A stretch of DNA of 26,290 nt from Cacconaster sp045599325 (GTDB taxonomy: Bacteria > Bacteroidota > Bacteroidia > Bacteroidales > UBA932), in contig JAZRVT010000006.1 in NCBI GenBank assembly GCA_045599325.1, positions 1 to 26,290 on the forward strand, written 5' to 3'. Each line of letters starts with the position of its first letter. The first letter of the stretch is position 1. A program made the position numbers and the translations under genes. The notes below the pieces were generated by a model that worked only from the letters and a program-made list of their open reading frames with translations, had not been told where the DNA came from and made no database searches. Positions 15,088 through 22,913 of the stretch are shown here, in pieces.

Positions 15088-15525
15088 ATGTGTGTGATCA
15101 AAAGACTTTCCATTATGGCTCTCCTGCTCGCCTGCACATTTGCGGCAGGCGCGCAGCAGCGCTTTTCCTGCGACTTCAAGATGACTGACAATGAGTCGGG
15201 GAATGTCGTGTTCTATGGCAAGGCCTATGTCCAGGACAACTGCTACAGGCTCGAAACCCAGGCGGGGGAGGTCTACTGCAACGGCACCGACCGCTGGATA
15301 TACACCTCTACGAGCGACGAGCTTGTCATACAGAAGAATGATGTGTCGTTCCTGAATGATATAAAGGTCAACAAGTCAGCCGACGGCACTGCGGTCGTCG
15401 CCTATTCGAACTTCACCATAACGATGACAGGCATATCGAATGCGGCAAAGCCCTGGCCGGCCGAATTCTTCTTCATCGACCCCGACAGTTTCGGTATGGA
15501 CACGATTGTTACAGACCTGCGTTAG
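15088..15525 (+). CDS. LolA-like outer-membrane lipoprotein carrier family protein
   Basis: This is a secreted protein of 145 residues. The N-terminus MCVIKRL is followed by a hydrophobic stretch and AGAQQ, a good signal-peptidase I site near residue 22. The LLAC at 13-16 could instead be read as a weak lipobox. The mature part resembles the LolA half-barrel: FSCDFKMTD, a Gly and short strands, then RLETQAGEVYCNGTDRWIY, the usual place of the RxE...G...W motif. It is shorter than typical LolA (about 200), and function in lipoprotein transport is inferred from family and from the common ftsK-lolA neighbourhood in Bacteroidetes. The start at 15088 gives the signal peptide; the in-frame ATG at 15019 lies inside ftsK. 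It overlaps the convergent NUDIX gene by 17 bases. Confidence 0.75.
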   Translation: MCVIKRLSIMALLLACTFAAGAQQRFSCDFKMTDNESGNVVFYGKAYVQDNCYRLETQAGEVYCNGTDRWIYTSTSDELVIQKNDVSFLNDIKVNKSADGTAVVAYSNFTITMTGISNAAKPWPAEFFFIDPDSFGMDTIVTDLR

Positions 15526-15982
15526 CGAACACTTCCGCGATTGATCCATATGTGCCTTCCAGATGTTCCGGGAGGCACTCTTTTTTTACCCACTCGACCT
15601 CTGTGATATCCTCTTCCCGCTGAGGTACGGGACTCCCGCTGCTGGTGGCATCCATCTCATACCACCAGGTGTGTTTGAGACAGGAGACGCCGTTGAGTCG
15701 GTAGGTGTGGTGGGTGATGCAGATCAGCCTTCCGAGTTTCAGTCCGCTGAGGCCAGTCTCTTCGCTCACTTCGCGGAGCGCGCAGGTCTCAATTGCTTCT
15801 CCCTCTTCCTGATGCCCTTTCGGGAGGTCCCACAGACCGCGTCTGCGTATCATCAGGAACTCGCCGTCCTGGTTGCGGACAAGACCGCCGGCTGCGGGCA
15901 GTTCGCGGAATTTTCCGCAGAACTGCTGGAAAGCTGCATCATCGACTTCGATGCACTGGCTCTCAAACCAAACCTTCTGCAT
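15509..15982 (-). CDS. NUDIX hydrolase
   Basis: This 157-residue protein has a perfect NUDIX box at about 56-78 (Gly, five residues, Glu, seven residues, REVSEETGL), which binds Mg2+ and cleaves nucleoside diphosphates linked to another group. Before it is FLMIRRRGLWDLPKG, the usual strand and loop; after it comes a strand with THHTYRLNG. The substrate cannot be told; the WDLPKGH feature is common in small house-cleaning NUDIX proteins. The first 25 residues carry no recognised domain. Its promoter interlocks with that of the divergent rsmF-like gene, and the ftsK-lolA terminator lies within its coding region on the other strand. Confidence 0.9.
   Translation of the reverse strand: MQKVWFESQCIEVDDAAFQQFCGKFRELPAAGGLVRNQDGEFLMIRRRGLWDLPKGHQEEGEAIETCALREVSEETGLSGLKLGRLICITHHTYRLNGVSCLKHTWWYEMDATSSGSPVPQREEDITEVEWVKKECLPEHLEGTYGSIAEVFANAGL
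15552..15587 (+). terminator. intrinsic terminator of the ftsK-lolA-like operon
   Basis: GTGCCTTCC (15552-15560) pairs with GGGAGGCAC (15570-15578) over nine bp with one G-T pair and a nine-base loop, followed by TC and seven T (15581-15587). It is 27 bases after the LolA-like stop. It sits wholly inside the antisense NUDIX coding region, where the T-tract encodes a Lys-Lys pair. Confidence 0.88.
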
Positions 15983-15988
15983 TTTTGC

Positions 15989-15996
15989 TATCTTTG
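15989..15996 (+). promoter_or_regulatory. rsmF-like gene promoter, -7 element
   Basis: TATCTTTG matches TAnnTTTG and lies 22 bases upstream of the ATG at 16019. No clean TTTG at -33 was found; that region is the NUDIX start. Confidence 0.5.
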
Positions 15997-16010
15997 CGCT
16001 GTTTGTTCGG

Positions 16011-16042
16011 CAAAGGTAATGTTTCCGGAAGAATTTGTCAAA
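16011..16042 (-). promoter_or_regulatory. NUDIX gene promoter (-33 and -7)
   Basis: On the minus strand TTTG (16042-16039) and TACCTTTG (16018-16011) are exactly 20 bp apart, both matching the Bacteroidetes consensus. The -33 box lies inside codons 7-8 of the divergent rsmF-like gene. The leader to the NUDIX ATG is about 22-28 bases. Confidence 0.7.
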
Positions 16043-17221
16043 AATCTGGGCGTAGAGCTGGGCGCAGAGCGCGCTGCCGCTGTGGTCGATGCGCTTGGCC
16101 GCGAGCCTGAGGTCTCTGTGCGCGTCAATCCTTTCAAGATGACACTCTCCTCACTCCGGGACCATTTCGGTGCCATTGCAGGTGACCCTGTCCCGTGGGC
16201 TTCTGATGAGGCTTTCTACCTCACCGAACGTCCCTCTTTCACTTTTGACCCTCTTTTTCATGCGGGTGCCTATTATGTCCAGGAGGCTTCCTCTATGTAT
16301 GTCGGGGCGCTTGTGGAGAGGGCTTTTGCCGCTTTCGGCACACGTGAGGGTCTCGAGGTGCTTGACCTTTGCGCCGCGCCAGGAGGGAAGACCACTCATT
16401 TGCTTTCGCATCTGGGTGCCACGAGCCGTCTTACGGCGAATGAGGTGATGGCATCGAGGGTTGCCATTCTTGCTGAGAATGTGGCAAAATGGGGCTGTGG
16501 CAATGCGGTTGTCACCAGCAGCGACCCGTCGCGTTTCGGCGGAGGCCGCTATGACATCATAGTCGTCGATGCGCCCTGCTCCGGCGAGGGGATGTTCCGC
16601 AAGGACGGAAAGGCTGTGGAGAACTGGTCGCTCGGGAATGTGCAGCTGTGCGCCCAGCGCCAGCGGAGGATTCTCGGGGATGTCTGGCCGTCGCTTGTCC
16701 GGGACGGTTTTATGATTTATTCGACTTGCACTTTCAACCATTTTGAGGATGAGGGGAATGTGGAATGGGTCTGCTCTGAGCTCGGCGCGGAATGTCTGGA
16801 GATGAGGCACTTCTATCCGGGTGAATCCCGCGGCGAGGGGTTTTTTGCGGCTCTTCTGCGAAAGACTTCGGAGGGCCCTTCGAGGACGGCGCCGGCGAAG
16901 GCGCGGCCTGAAAGGGCGGGGAAGAAGTCTGCCGCAGGCGGTGTGACGCCGGGACTGCACTTCTACGAGAGTCAGTTCCCGGAGGCTGACCTTGCGCTGT
17001 CGAACGGCCTGGACCGCAGTGCTTATCCTGCTGCTGAACTCTCTCTGGAGGATGCTCTGAAGTTTCTGGCGAAGGAGCCGCTCGTCTTCCCGGATTATCC
17101 TCTCGGACTTATCCTTTTGACCTACAAGGGTCTTGCTCTCGGCTTCGTCAAGAATCTTGGCCGCCGTTCCAACAACCTCCACCCGATGCCCCGCCGCATC
17201 CGCACCCGAGCTGGTTTCTGA
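16019..17221 (+). CDS. RsmF/RsmB-like 16S rRNA (or tRNA) cytosine-C5 methyltransferase
   Basis: This SAM-dependent enzyme of the NOL1/NOP2/Sun family methylates cytosine C5 in RNA. The 400 residues show VRVNPFK near 35-40, YYVQEASSM at 85-93, the SAM motif DLCAAPGGKT at 116-125, DAPCSGEGMFRK with Cys187, and YSTCTF with the catalytic Cys237. A basic linker (about 285-310) precedes a C-terminal domain ending in KNLGRRSNNLHPMPRRIR, the RNA-binding tail typical of the RsmF type. The precise target base is not readable. The start was placed at 16019, just after its promoter; the open frame extends further upstream, but that part is antisense to the NUDIX gene. It converges with the SnoaL-like gene, leaving a 49-base gap with no clear terminator. 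Confidence 0.92.
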   Translation: MFPEEFVKNLGVELGAERAAAVVDALGREPEVSVRVNPFKMTLSSLRDHFGAIAGDPVPWASDEAFYLTERPSFTFDPLFHAGAYYVQEASSMYVGALVERAFAAFGTREGLEVLDLCAAPGGKTTHLLSHLGATSRLTANEVMASRVAILAENVAKWGCGNAVVTSSDPSRFGGGRYDIIVVDAPCSGEGMFRKDGKAVENWSLGNVQLCAQRQRRILGDVWPSLVRDGFMIYSTCTFNHFEDEGNVEWVCSELGAECLEMRHFYPGESRGEGFFAALLRKTSEGPSRTAPAKARPERAGKKSAAGGVTPGLHFYESQFPEADLALSNGLDRSAYPAAELSLEDALKFLAKEPLVFPDYPLGLILLTYKGLALGFVKNLGRRSNNLHPMPRRIRTRAGF

Positions 17222-17270
17222 AACAGCAGCGGCGCATGGGCGGCAGCAGCTTGCCTCACAGAGGGCTCCG

Positions 17271-17762
17271 CTATTTCATCTGGTCGAGGAATTTGGTCTT
17301 GCTGAGGGTGAGGAGGTTGAGGGGGCCGCGGAGTTCGATGTACTGGTAGCAGCGGGTGTAGCCGATTGACTGGATCTGCCAGCGGTTGCAGGCCTTGGTG
17401 TAGGTGACATCATAGATGGCGGCGCCGTTGAGCTTGACGAGGAAACGGCGGTGAAGGAGGTGGTCCTCAAGATACCATTTCGCAGAGGCGCTGTCCGGCC
17501 CCGTGACGTCGATCTCGCCGCCGTGGATGAGATGGGCCGAAGGAAGATGCCTGGTCATCACTGAACGGAGGTAACCTATGATTGCATCGCGGCCCTCGTA
17601 TGACATATTCCCTCCGTCGTAGGAGGAGACGGCATCCGGAGCAAAGCATTCCGCGAGGCCGTCGAAGTCGCGGGTGTCAAGGCATCTCTGGTATTTCGCC
17701 TGGAGGCTGCGTATCGCTTCGATGTCTTCGAGGCGTGTGATTCTTTCTTCAAGGGTTTCCAT
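17271..17762 (-). CDS. SnoaL-like (NTF2-fold) protein, possible dehydratase
   Basis: This small 163-residue protein has the layout of SnoaL_4/NTF2-like proteins: an N-terminal helix (METLEERITRLEDIEAI), KYQRCLDTRDFDGLAECF at 23-40, a strand with FAPDAV, and a central HLIHGGEIDV. Tyr24 and Asp29 are five residues apart and His77 or His80 follows, the arrangement of the catalytic Tyr/Asp/His in scytalone dehydratase and bile-acid 7-alpha-dehydratase BaiE. Many relatives are uncharacterised, so the substrate is unknown. The start at 17762 is chosen because a TAnnTTTG box lies at 17798-17791; the longer frame beginning at 17822 would include this promoter and the uvrD terminator. It is a single-gene unit. 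Confidence 0.8.
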   Translation of the reverse strand: METLEERITRLEDIEAIRSLQAKYQRCLDTRDFDGLAECFAPDAVSSYDGGNMSYEGRDAIIGYLRSVMTRHLPSAHLIHGGEIDVTGPDSASAKWYLEDHLLHRRFLVKLNGAAIYDVTYTKACNRWQIQSIGYTRCYQYIELRGPLNLLTLSKTKFLDQMK

Positions 17763-17790
17763 AGTGGCGCCGTTTTCTTGATGGCATCCG

Positions 17791-17798
17791 CAAATGTA
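17791..17798 (-). promoter_or_regulatory. SnoaL-like gene promoter, -7 element
   Basis: On the minus strand TACATTTG matches TAnnTTTG and precedes the ATG at 17762 by 28 bases. It directly follows the T-tract of the uvrD terminator. The -33 region falls within that terminator stem and has no clear TTTG. Confidence 0.5.
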
Positions 17799-17800
17799 CG

Positions 17801-17838
17801 AAAAATTCGAAGGGGCCTGCATTTCTGCCTGCCCCTTC
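17801..17838 (-). terminator. intrinsic terminator of uvrD
   Basis: On the minus strand GAAGGGGC (17838-17831) pairs with GCCCCTTC (17816-17809) over eight bp. Inside is a second three-bp stem (GCA/TGC) closed by a GAAA tetraloop, with AG on both sides. GAATTTTT (17808-17801) follows. It lies about 75 bases after the uvrD stop. Confidence 0.85.
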
Positions 17839-17840
17839 TA

Positions 17841-17911
17841 CTAACCTAAACTTAAACTTAAACTATGAAAAACTTCGCGCTTTATATTGCAATACCTGTG
17901 CCGAAAACGAA
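17841..17911 (+). other. intergenic stretch with tandem AAACTT repeats and a gene-start-like ATG
   Basis: Three near-tandem copies of AAACTT (about 17847-17864) are followed by an ATG at 17865 that begins MKNFALYIAI, like the start of an exported Bacteroidetes protein. The frame soon enters the antisense of uvrD and stops after 63 codons. It could be the remnant of a lost gene or chance. No promoter or ribosome site supports expression. Confidence 0.2.
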
Positions 17912-20308
17912 TCAGGCTATGCGGAGTTTTGCAAATTTAAGCAGAAGTGTCTTTCTCCCGCCGTTGTCGAAATCCACAACTGCCTTGGTGTTAGGACCTT
18001 CACCGTCGAAGGAGATGATGGTTCCGAAACCGAAGCGGTCGTGCTCCACGCGCTGACCTTCTTTAAGGTCGGAGACCGGTGAAGGCACAAATCCAGGGGT
18101 CGGGGTGTGACTGCCTGCAGACGGCTGCCTGTATGGCTGCTGTCCGCCGTTCTGGCTTCTGTTCTGCCGGTACTGCTGGTACTGCTGTGACTGCTGCCGC
18201 TGCGGACGGTATGTCTGGAAATCGGACTGTGTGAACTGAGTCTTCGGGAACGGGTCGTAGCGGTTGCTGTCAGTATCAGGCTCCACTGCGTAGTACTTGC
18301 TGTCTATCTCCTTGAGGAACCTCGACGGCCGGTTGGATTCCTCGCTGCCCCACTTGCGGCGGTTCTGCGCAAATGAGACAGTCACTGCCTTCTGGGCTCT
18401 TGTGAGCGCCACATAGAAGAGCCTGCGCTCCTCCTCGATGTCCTCCGGCGAGCCGTTCATCGACTCCGACGGGAAGAGGTTCTCCTCCATTCCGGCGATG
18501 AACACATAAGGGAACTCAAGCCCTTTGGATGCGTGGACTGTCATAAGCAGTATCTTGTTGGTCTGGTCCTTGTCAGGGTCCTGGGTGTCATCCTTCTCCA
18601 CTTCGCTCATCAGATAGATGTTCTCCAGATAGTTGCCGAGGGTGACAGTCGGGGCGACCTCAGCCTCTCCATCTTCGGTGAGAATAGCGCGCATCTCTGT
18701 CTCCTCATCGCTGAACTCCTTTATGCTGCTGAAGAGTTCCTCGATGTTCTCGAATCTGGCCAGCCCCTCCGGGGAACTGTCGCTCTTGAGACTGACAAGG
18801 TAGCCTGACTCGTTGCCCGCCTCGAGCGCAAGGGAGTAGCAGTCCTCTGTCTCGGATTTCTCGATGAGCTTCTCCATCATAGCGGCGAACTCCCTGAACT
18901 TGCGGACAGCGGCCTCACGCAGACCGGCTTCTGCAAGTTTCCGGTCCTCAAGGAATATGGCGCTGTATAGCGGACATCCGGCGGCTCTGGCGGCCGATTC
19001 GAGATGGTCGATGGAGGTCTGTCCGATTCCGCGGGCAGGGACATTGATCACCCTCCTGAAGGACTCATTGTCAAACGGGTTGACAATGAGCTTGAAATAG
19101 GCCAGCATATCCTTGACCTCAGCCCTTTCGTAGAACGACCGGCTGCCGTAGATGCGGTAGGGGAGGTTGCGCCTGCGCAGGGCCTCTTCAAGCGCTCGTG
19201 ACTGCGCGTTGGTCCTGTAGAGGATGGCGAAACTGTCGTACGAGGCCTTGGTGGAGTATATCTTCTCGATTATGGCGGAGGTGATGAGGTGGGCCTCCTC
19301 GCTTTCGGTGAAGGCCTTTATGACGCCTATCTTCTCGCCCTGTTCCGCCTTGGAGAAACACTCCTTCTTCAGCCTGCGCTCATTGTGGGCGATGAGGCTG
19401 TTGGCGGCCATCACTATGTTCTGGGTGGAGCGGTAGTTCTGCTCGAGGCGGAACTCCTTTGCTTCCGGGTAGTCCTTCTTGAAGCGGAGTATGTTCTCGA
19501 TCCTTGCCCCGCGGAACCCGTAGATGCTCTGGGAGTCATCGCCCACCACGCAGATGTTGCGGTGGTGCTCCGCGAGCCTTTTGAGAATGACGTACTGCGC
19601 GTGGTTGGTGTCCTGGTACTCGTCCACCATAATATACCGGAAGCGGGATGCCACCGACTCCCTGGCCTCCGGGAAGTCACGCAGCAGAATGTTCATATTC
19701 AAAAGGATATCGTCGAAGTCCATCGCTCCGGCCGCTTTGCACTTCTGCTGGTAAAGCGCGTAGATGTCGGCTATGCGCGGTTTCCGGGCGGCCCTGTCAC
19801 TTTCCATTATCTCTGCGTTGGCGCGGTAGCCGGCCACTGTGACCAGATTGTTCTTCGCCAGCGATATCCGGCTCTGGACAGAGGCCGGCTTGTAGACCTT
19901 GTCATCGAGCTCCAGCTCCTTGATGCACTGCTTGATGATGCTTCTTGAATCGGTCTGGTCGTATATCGTGAACTGGGCAGGATAGCCCAGACAGTCGGAA
20001 TACTCTCTCAGAAAACGGATGAAGATGGAGTGGAAAGTGCCCATCTGTATCCAGCGGGCCTTCCTTTCGCCTACCAGCTGCGCTATCCTCTCCTGCATCT
20101 CTCCGGCTGCTTTCTTGGTGAATGTCAGTGCCATCACCTCGCCCGGCCTGCAGCCTCCCTCAAGTATTCTCGCGACCCTGCAGGTCAGCACCCTTGTCTT
20201 GCCTGATCCGGCGCCCGCAATAATCAGCGAAGGCCCCTCCGTGCACATAACAGCGGCCATCTGGGCGCTGTTCAATCCCTCTGTCAGGTTTGTTTGCGAA
20301 TTGTTCAT
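17912..20308 (-). CDS. uvrD: UvrD/PcrA-type superfamily 1 DNA helicase
   Basis: This ATP-driven 3'-5' helicase acts in nucleotide excision and mismatch repair and in clearing stalled complexes. The 798 residues hold all SF1A motifs: Walker A AGAGSGKT at 31-38, LTFTKKAAGEM (motif Ia) at 61-71, TFHS at 91-94, DEYQDT (motif II) at 229-234, GDDSQSIYGFRGA (motif III), EQNYRST (motif IV), VHASKGLEF (motif V) and VALTRA (motif VI). After about residue 690 comes a low-complexity Gln/Tyr/Arg-rich linker and then a Tudor-like C-terminal domain (about 755-798, HDRFGFGTI...VDFDNGGRKTLLL), which in PcrA binds RNA polymerase. The start at 20308 lies seven bases from a TAnnTTTG box. Confidence 0.95.
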   Translation of the reverse strand: MNNSQTNLTEGLNSAQMAAVMCTEGPSLIIAGAGSGKTRVLTCRVARILEGGCRPGEVMALTFTKKAAGEMQERIAQLVGERKARWIQMGTFHSIFIRFLREYSDCLGYPAQFTIYDQTDSRSIIKQCIKELELDDKVYKPASVQSRISLAKNNLVTVAGYRANAEIMESDRAARKPRIADIYALYQQKCKAAGAMDFDDILLNMNILLRDFPEARESVASRFRYIMVDEYQDTNHAQYVILKRLAEHHRNICVVGDDSQSIYGFRGARIENILRFKKDYPEAKEFRLEQNYRSTQNIVMAANSLIAHNERRLKKECFSKAEQGEKIGVIKAFTESEEAHLITSAIIEKIYSTKASYDSFAILYRTNAQSRALEEALRRRNLPYRIYGSRSFYERAEVKDMLAYFKLIVNPFDNESFRRVINVPARGIGQTSIDHLESAARAAGCPLYSAIFLEDRKLAEAGLREAAVRKFREFAAMMEKLIEKSETEDCYSLALEAGNESGYLVSLKSDSSPEGLARFENIEELFSSIKEFSDEETEMRAILTEDGEAEVAPTVTLGNYLENIYLMSEVEKDDTQDPDKDQTNKILLMTVHASKGLEFPYVFIAGMEENLFPSESMNGSPEDIEEERRLFYVALTRAQKAVTVSFAQNRRKWGSEESNRPSRFLKEIDSKYYAVEPDTDSNRYDPFPKTQFTQSDFQTYRPQRQQSQQYQQYRQNRSQNGGQQPYRQPSAGSHTPTPGFVPSPVSDLKEGQRVEHDRFGFGTIISFDGEGPNTKAVVDFDNGGRKTLLLKFAKLRIA

Positions 20309-20315
20309 AATACCG

Positions 20316-20323
20316 CAAATTTA
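20316..20323 (-). promoter_or_regulatory. uvrD promoter, -7 element
   Basis: On the minus strand TAAATTTG matches TAnnTTTG, seven bases before the ATG at 20308. The predicted mRNA is leaderless or nearly so. No strict TTTG lies at the ideal distance. Confidence 0.5.
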
Positions 20324-20349
20324 TGCTTTTTTCTGTCACAATTAATAGG

Positions 20350-20357
20350 TATCTTTG
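20350..20357 (+). promoter_or_regulatory. nqr operon promoter, -7 element
   Basis: TATCTTTG matches TAnnTTTG and lies 38 bases before the nqrA ATG, giving a leader of about 30 AT-rich bases with no Shine-Dalgarno site. Its -33 region (T-rich, 20326-20332) overlaps the divergent uvrD promoter. Confidence 0.5.
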
Positions 20358-20395
20358 CGGACTTTTCGTAAACTATTTATACTTAACAAAATAAT

Positions 20396-21751
20396 ATGTC
20401 AGATCACATCAGATTGAAGAAGGGTCTCGACCTCCCTGTCGCGGGAGCCGCCCTTTGCGAGGTGACTAAGAAGGTTGCTCCGGGTCTGGTCGCAGTCAAG
20501 CCAACAGATTTCCGCGGTCTCGTTCCGCGCGTGCTGGTGAAGGAAGGCGACGCAGTCCTGGCAGGCACCCCTCTTTTCGCCGACAAGAACTCTGCTGACA
20601 TGGTGTTCTGTTCTCCTGTAAGCGGCACTGTTGAGTCAGTTGTCCGCGGTGAGAAGAGAAAACTCCTGGCAGTCAGAGTCAAGGCTGACGGACGTGACGA
20701 AGCTGTCCGCATCGATGTGCCGAAAATCGGGTCGCTTGACAAGAAGAGCGCCACTGAGCTCCTGCTCAAGAGCGGTCTCTGGCCTTGCATCAAGCAGCGC
20801 CCTTACGGCTGCATCGCAGACCCTACAGCCACACCTAAGGCCATTTTCATTTCAGGTATGAACACTGCTCCTCTCGGGGCTGACTACGATTTCATCCTCA
20901 AGGGTGAGTTCGAGGCAGTCCAGGCAGGCGTGAAGCTCCTCGGATGCCTTACTGCCGGCGGCGTGCACGTTTCAGTCTCCGCCACCAACCCTGTAAGCGA
21001 GTTCCGCAAGCTTGAAGGCGTCATCTTCCACCAGTTCGAAGGCCCGCACCCTGCAGGCAACGTCGGTGTCCAGATCAACCACATCAGCCCGATTAACAAG
21101 GGTGAAGTGGTATGGACAGTCGGCATCGACCTCGTGGCCGCCATCGGACGCCTCTTCACCAAGGGCGTCTATGACGTGCACCGCGTGATCGCTGTCGCAG
21201 GCCCGTCAGTGAAGAACCCTTCATATGTCGAGGTTCCGTCCGGAGCAGCAATGAAGGACCTTGAGGAGTACTTCGACACTGAGAAGGGCGCTGTCCGCAT
21301 CATCAGCGGCGATGTCCTTACAGGCGAGAACGTCGGCATCGACGGCTTCCTCGGATTCTACAGCAATCTGGTCAGCGTCATCCCTGAAGGCGACTACTAT
21401 GAAATGTTCGGCTGGGTCAAGCCTTTCCGCACCAAGAAGTTCAGCTTCTCACGCACTTACTGGAGCAGGTTCGCTTCCCGCAGCAAGAGATACCCTATGG
21501 ACACCAACACCAACGGCGGCGTCCGCGCATTCTTCGTGTCAGACGTCTACGGCAAGGTGCTCCCTATGGACATCTACCCTGTATATCTGCTCAAGGCCAT
21601 CCTTGCAGGTGATATCGAGAAGATGGAAGAACTCGGAATCTACGAGGTCCTCGAAGAGGATTTCGCACTTTGCGAGTATGTCGACCCTTCAAAGATCGAG
21701 ATCCAGCAGATCATCACCCAGGGCATTGAACTTATGATGAAAGAGATGTAA
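20396..21751 (+). CDS. nqrA: Na+-translocating NADH:quinone reductase subunit A
   Basis: This peripheral cytoplasmic subunit belongs to the six-subunit respiratory Na+ pump. The 451-residue protein (family about 445-450) starts with IRLKKGLDLPVAGA, followed by KPTDFRGLVPRVLVKEGDAV, the barrel-sandwich segment typical of NqrA and RnfC. The central part contains the NqrA-specific FEGPHPAGNVGVQINHI. NqrA lacks the iron-sulfur motifs of RnfC, which separates the two. It is first in a contiguous nqrABCDEF operon; 14 bases separate it from nqrB. The start follows an AT-rich leader without a Shine-Dalgarno site. Confidence 0.96.
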   Translation: MSDHIRLKKGLDLPVAGAALCEVTKKVAPGLVAVKPTDFRGLVPRVLVKEGDAVLAGTPLFADKNSADMVFCSPVSGTVESVVRGEKRKLLAVRVKADGRDEAVRIDVPKIGSLDKKSATELLLKSGLWPCIKQRPYGCIADPTATPKAIFISGMNTAPLGADYDFILKGEFEAVQAGVKLLGCLTAGGVHVSVSATNPVSEFRKLEGVIFHQFEGPHPAGNVGVQINHISPINKGEVVWTVGIDLVAAIGRLFTKGVYDVHRVIAVAGPSVKNPSYVEVPSGAAMKDLEEYFDTEKGAVRIISGDVLTGENVGIDGFLGFYSNLVSVIPEGDYYEMFGWVKPFRTKKFSFSRTYWSRFASRSKRYPMDTNTNGGVRAFFVSDVYGKVLPMDIYPVYLLKAILAGDIEKMEELGIYEVLEEDFALCEYVDPSKIEIQQIITQGIELMMKEM

Positions 21752-21758
21752 AAGGAGG
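21752..21758 (+). promoter_or_regulatory. strong Shine-Dalgarno site of nqrB
   Basis: AAGGAGG ends seven bases before the ATG at 21766. Similar purine-rich sites precede nqrD (GGAGG at 23726-23730) and nqrF (GAGGAGG at 24979-24985). This contrasts with the leading genes of transcription units in this window, which lack such sites. Confidence 0.75.
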
Positions 21759-21765
21759 AAGAAAA

Positions 21766-22911
21766 ATGAGTTTAAGATCCTTTACAGACAAAATAAAGCC
21801 GACCTTCTCCAAAGGCGGGAAGCTTGGCTGGCTCCACTCCACTTTCGAGGCATTCGAGAGCTTCCTCTTCGTTCCGAACACCACAACCAGCCGCGGCGCA
21901 CACGTACGCGACAGCGTTGACCTGAAGCGCACCATCACAGTTGCGATGATCGCACTCGTGCCTTCAATCCTCTTCGGAATGTACAATGTCGGCTACCAGC
22001 ACAATCTTGCCATCGGAGGCGATATGGGCTTCTGGGCAATCGTATGGTACGGCTTCCTCAAGATACTCCCTCTCTATCTCGTAACCTATATCGTCGGTCT
22101 GGCCATCGAGTTCGGCTCAGCACAGATCCAGGGCCACGAGGTCAACGAGGGATTCCTCTTCACCGGTCTGATCATCCCTATGATCGTCCCTGTGACCGTT
22201 CCTCTCTGGATGCTCGCCATCGCAGTGGTCTTTGCAGTGATCATCGGCAAGGAGATCTTCGGCGGAACAGGTATGAACATCTGGAACCCTGCACTCCTTG
22301 CACGTGCGTTCCTCTTCTTCTCATACCCTAACAATATGTCGGGAGACAACGTATGGGTTTCACTCCGCAAGGCCGACGTGGCAATCGACGGCTTCAGCGG
22401 TGCCACCCCTCTCTCACAGCTCGGCGGCGGAATGGACGCGCTCGGCCAGTATTCAGTGGCTGACATGTTCTTCGGCTTCATTCCGGGTTCAGTAGGTGAG
22501 ACCTCCAAGCTCTGCATCCTCATCGGCGCCTTCATCCTCATCTATGCGGGAGTCGGCAGCTGGAAGATAATGCTTTCAAGCGTCATCGGCGGTCTCTTCG
22601 TAGGCTTCCTCGGACAGATCTGCGGAGCAACCGACGTCCCTGCATTCTACCATCTCCTCATGGGCGGATTCCTCTTCGGCAGTGTCTTCATGGCAACTGA
22701 CCCTGTGACTGCAGCCCAGACCGAGTGCGGCAAGTGGATATACGGTTTCCTCATCGGTGCCATCGCTGTGGTCATCAGACTCTTCAACCCTGGCTATCCT
22801 GAGGGAATGATGCTCGCCATCCTGCTTATGAACACATTCGCACCGCTCATCGACCATCTGGTAGTGGGCCGCAATGTCAAGAAGAGACTTTCAAGAGCTA
22901 AAACGGTCTAG
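21766..22911 (+). CDS. nqrB: Na+-translocating NADH:quinone reductase subunit B
   Basis: This membrane subunit carries covalent FMN and riboflavin and lies on the Na+ path. The 381 residues include about ten hydrophobic segments after a soluble N-terminus. The covalent FMN site is DGFSGATPL at 208-216, with Thr214 as the attachment residue, and the conserved GGTGMNIWNPAL lies before it. Flavin attachment needs ApbE, which is not in this window. The length is near the lower end of the family (about 385-415). A strong Shine-Dalgarno site precedes it, and nqrC starts two bases after its stop. Confidence 0.97.
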   Translation: MSLRSFTDKIKPTFSKGGKLGWLHSTFEAFESFLFVPNTTTSRGAHVRDSVDLKRTITVAMIALVPSILFGMYNVGYQHNLAIGGDMGFWAIVWYGFLKILPLYLVTYIVGLAIEFGSAQIQGHEVNEGFLFTGLIIPMIVPVTVPLWMLAIAVVFAVIIGKEIFGGTGMNIWNPALLARAFLFFSYPNNMSGDNVWVSLRKADVAIDGFSGATPLSQLGGGMDALGQYSVADMFFGFIPGSVGETSKLCILIGAFILIYAGVGSWKIMLSSVIGGLFVGFLGQICGATDVPAFYHLLMGGFLFGSVFMATDPVTAAQTECGKWIYGFLIGAIAVVIRLFNPGYPEGMMLAILLMNTFAPLIDHLVVGRNVKKRLSRAKTV

Positions 22912-22913
22912 AT

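Noticed and set aside
15563..16018. Upstream extension of the rsmF-like frame over the NUDIX gene
   Set aside because: The extension is antisense to a protein with a perfect NUDIX box, and a promoter for the shorter start lies at 15989-15996.
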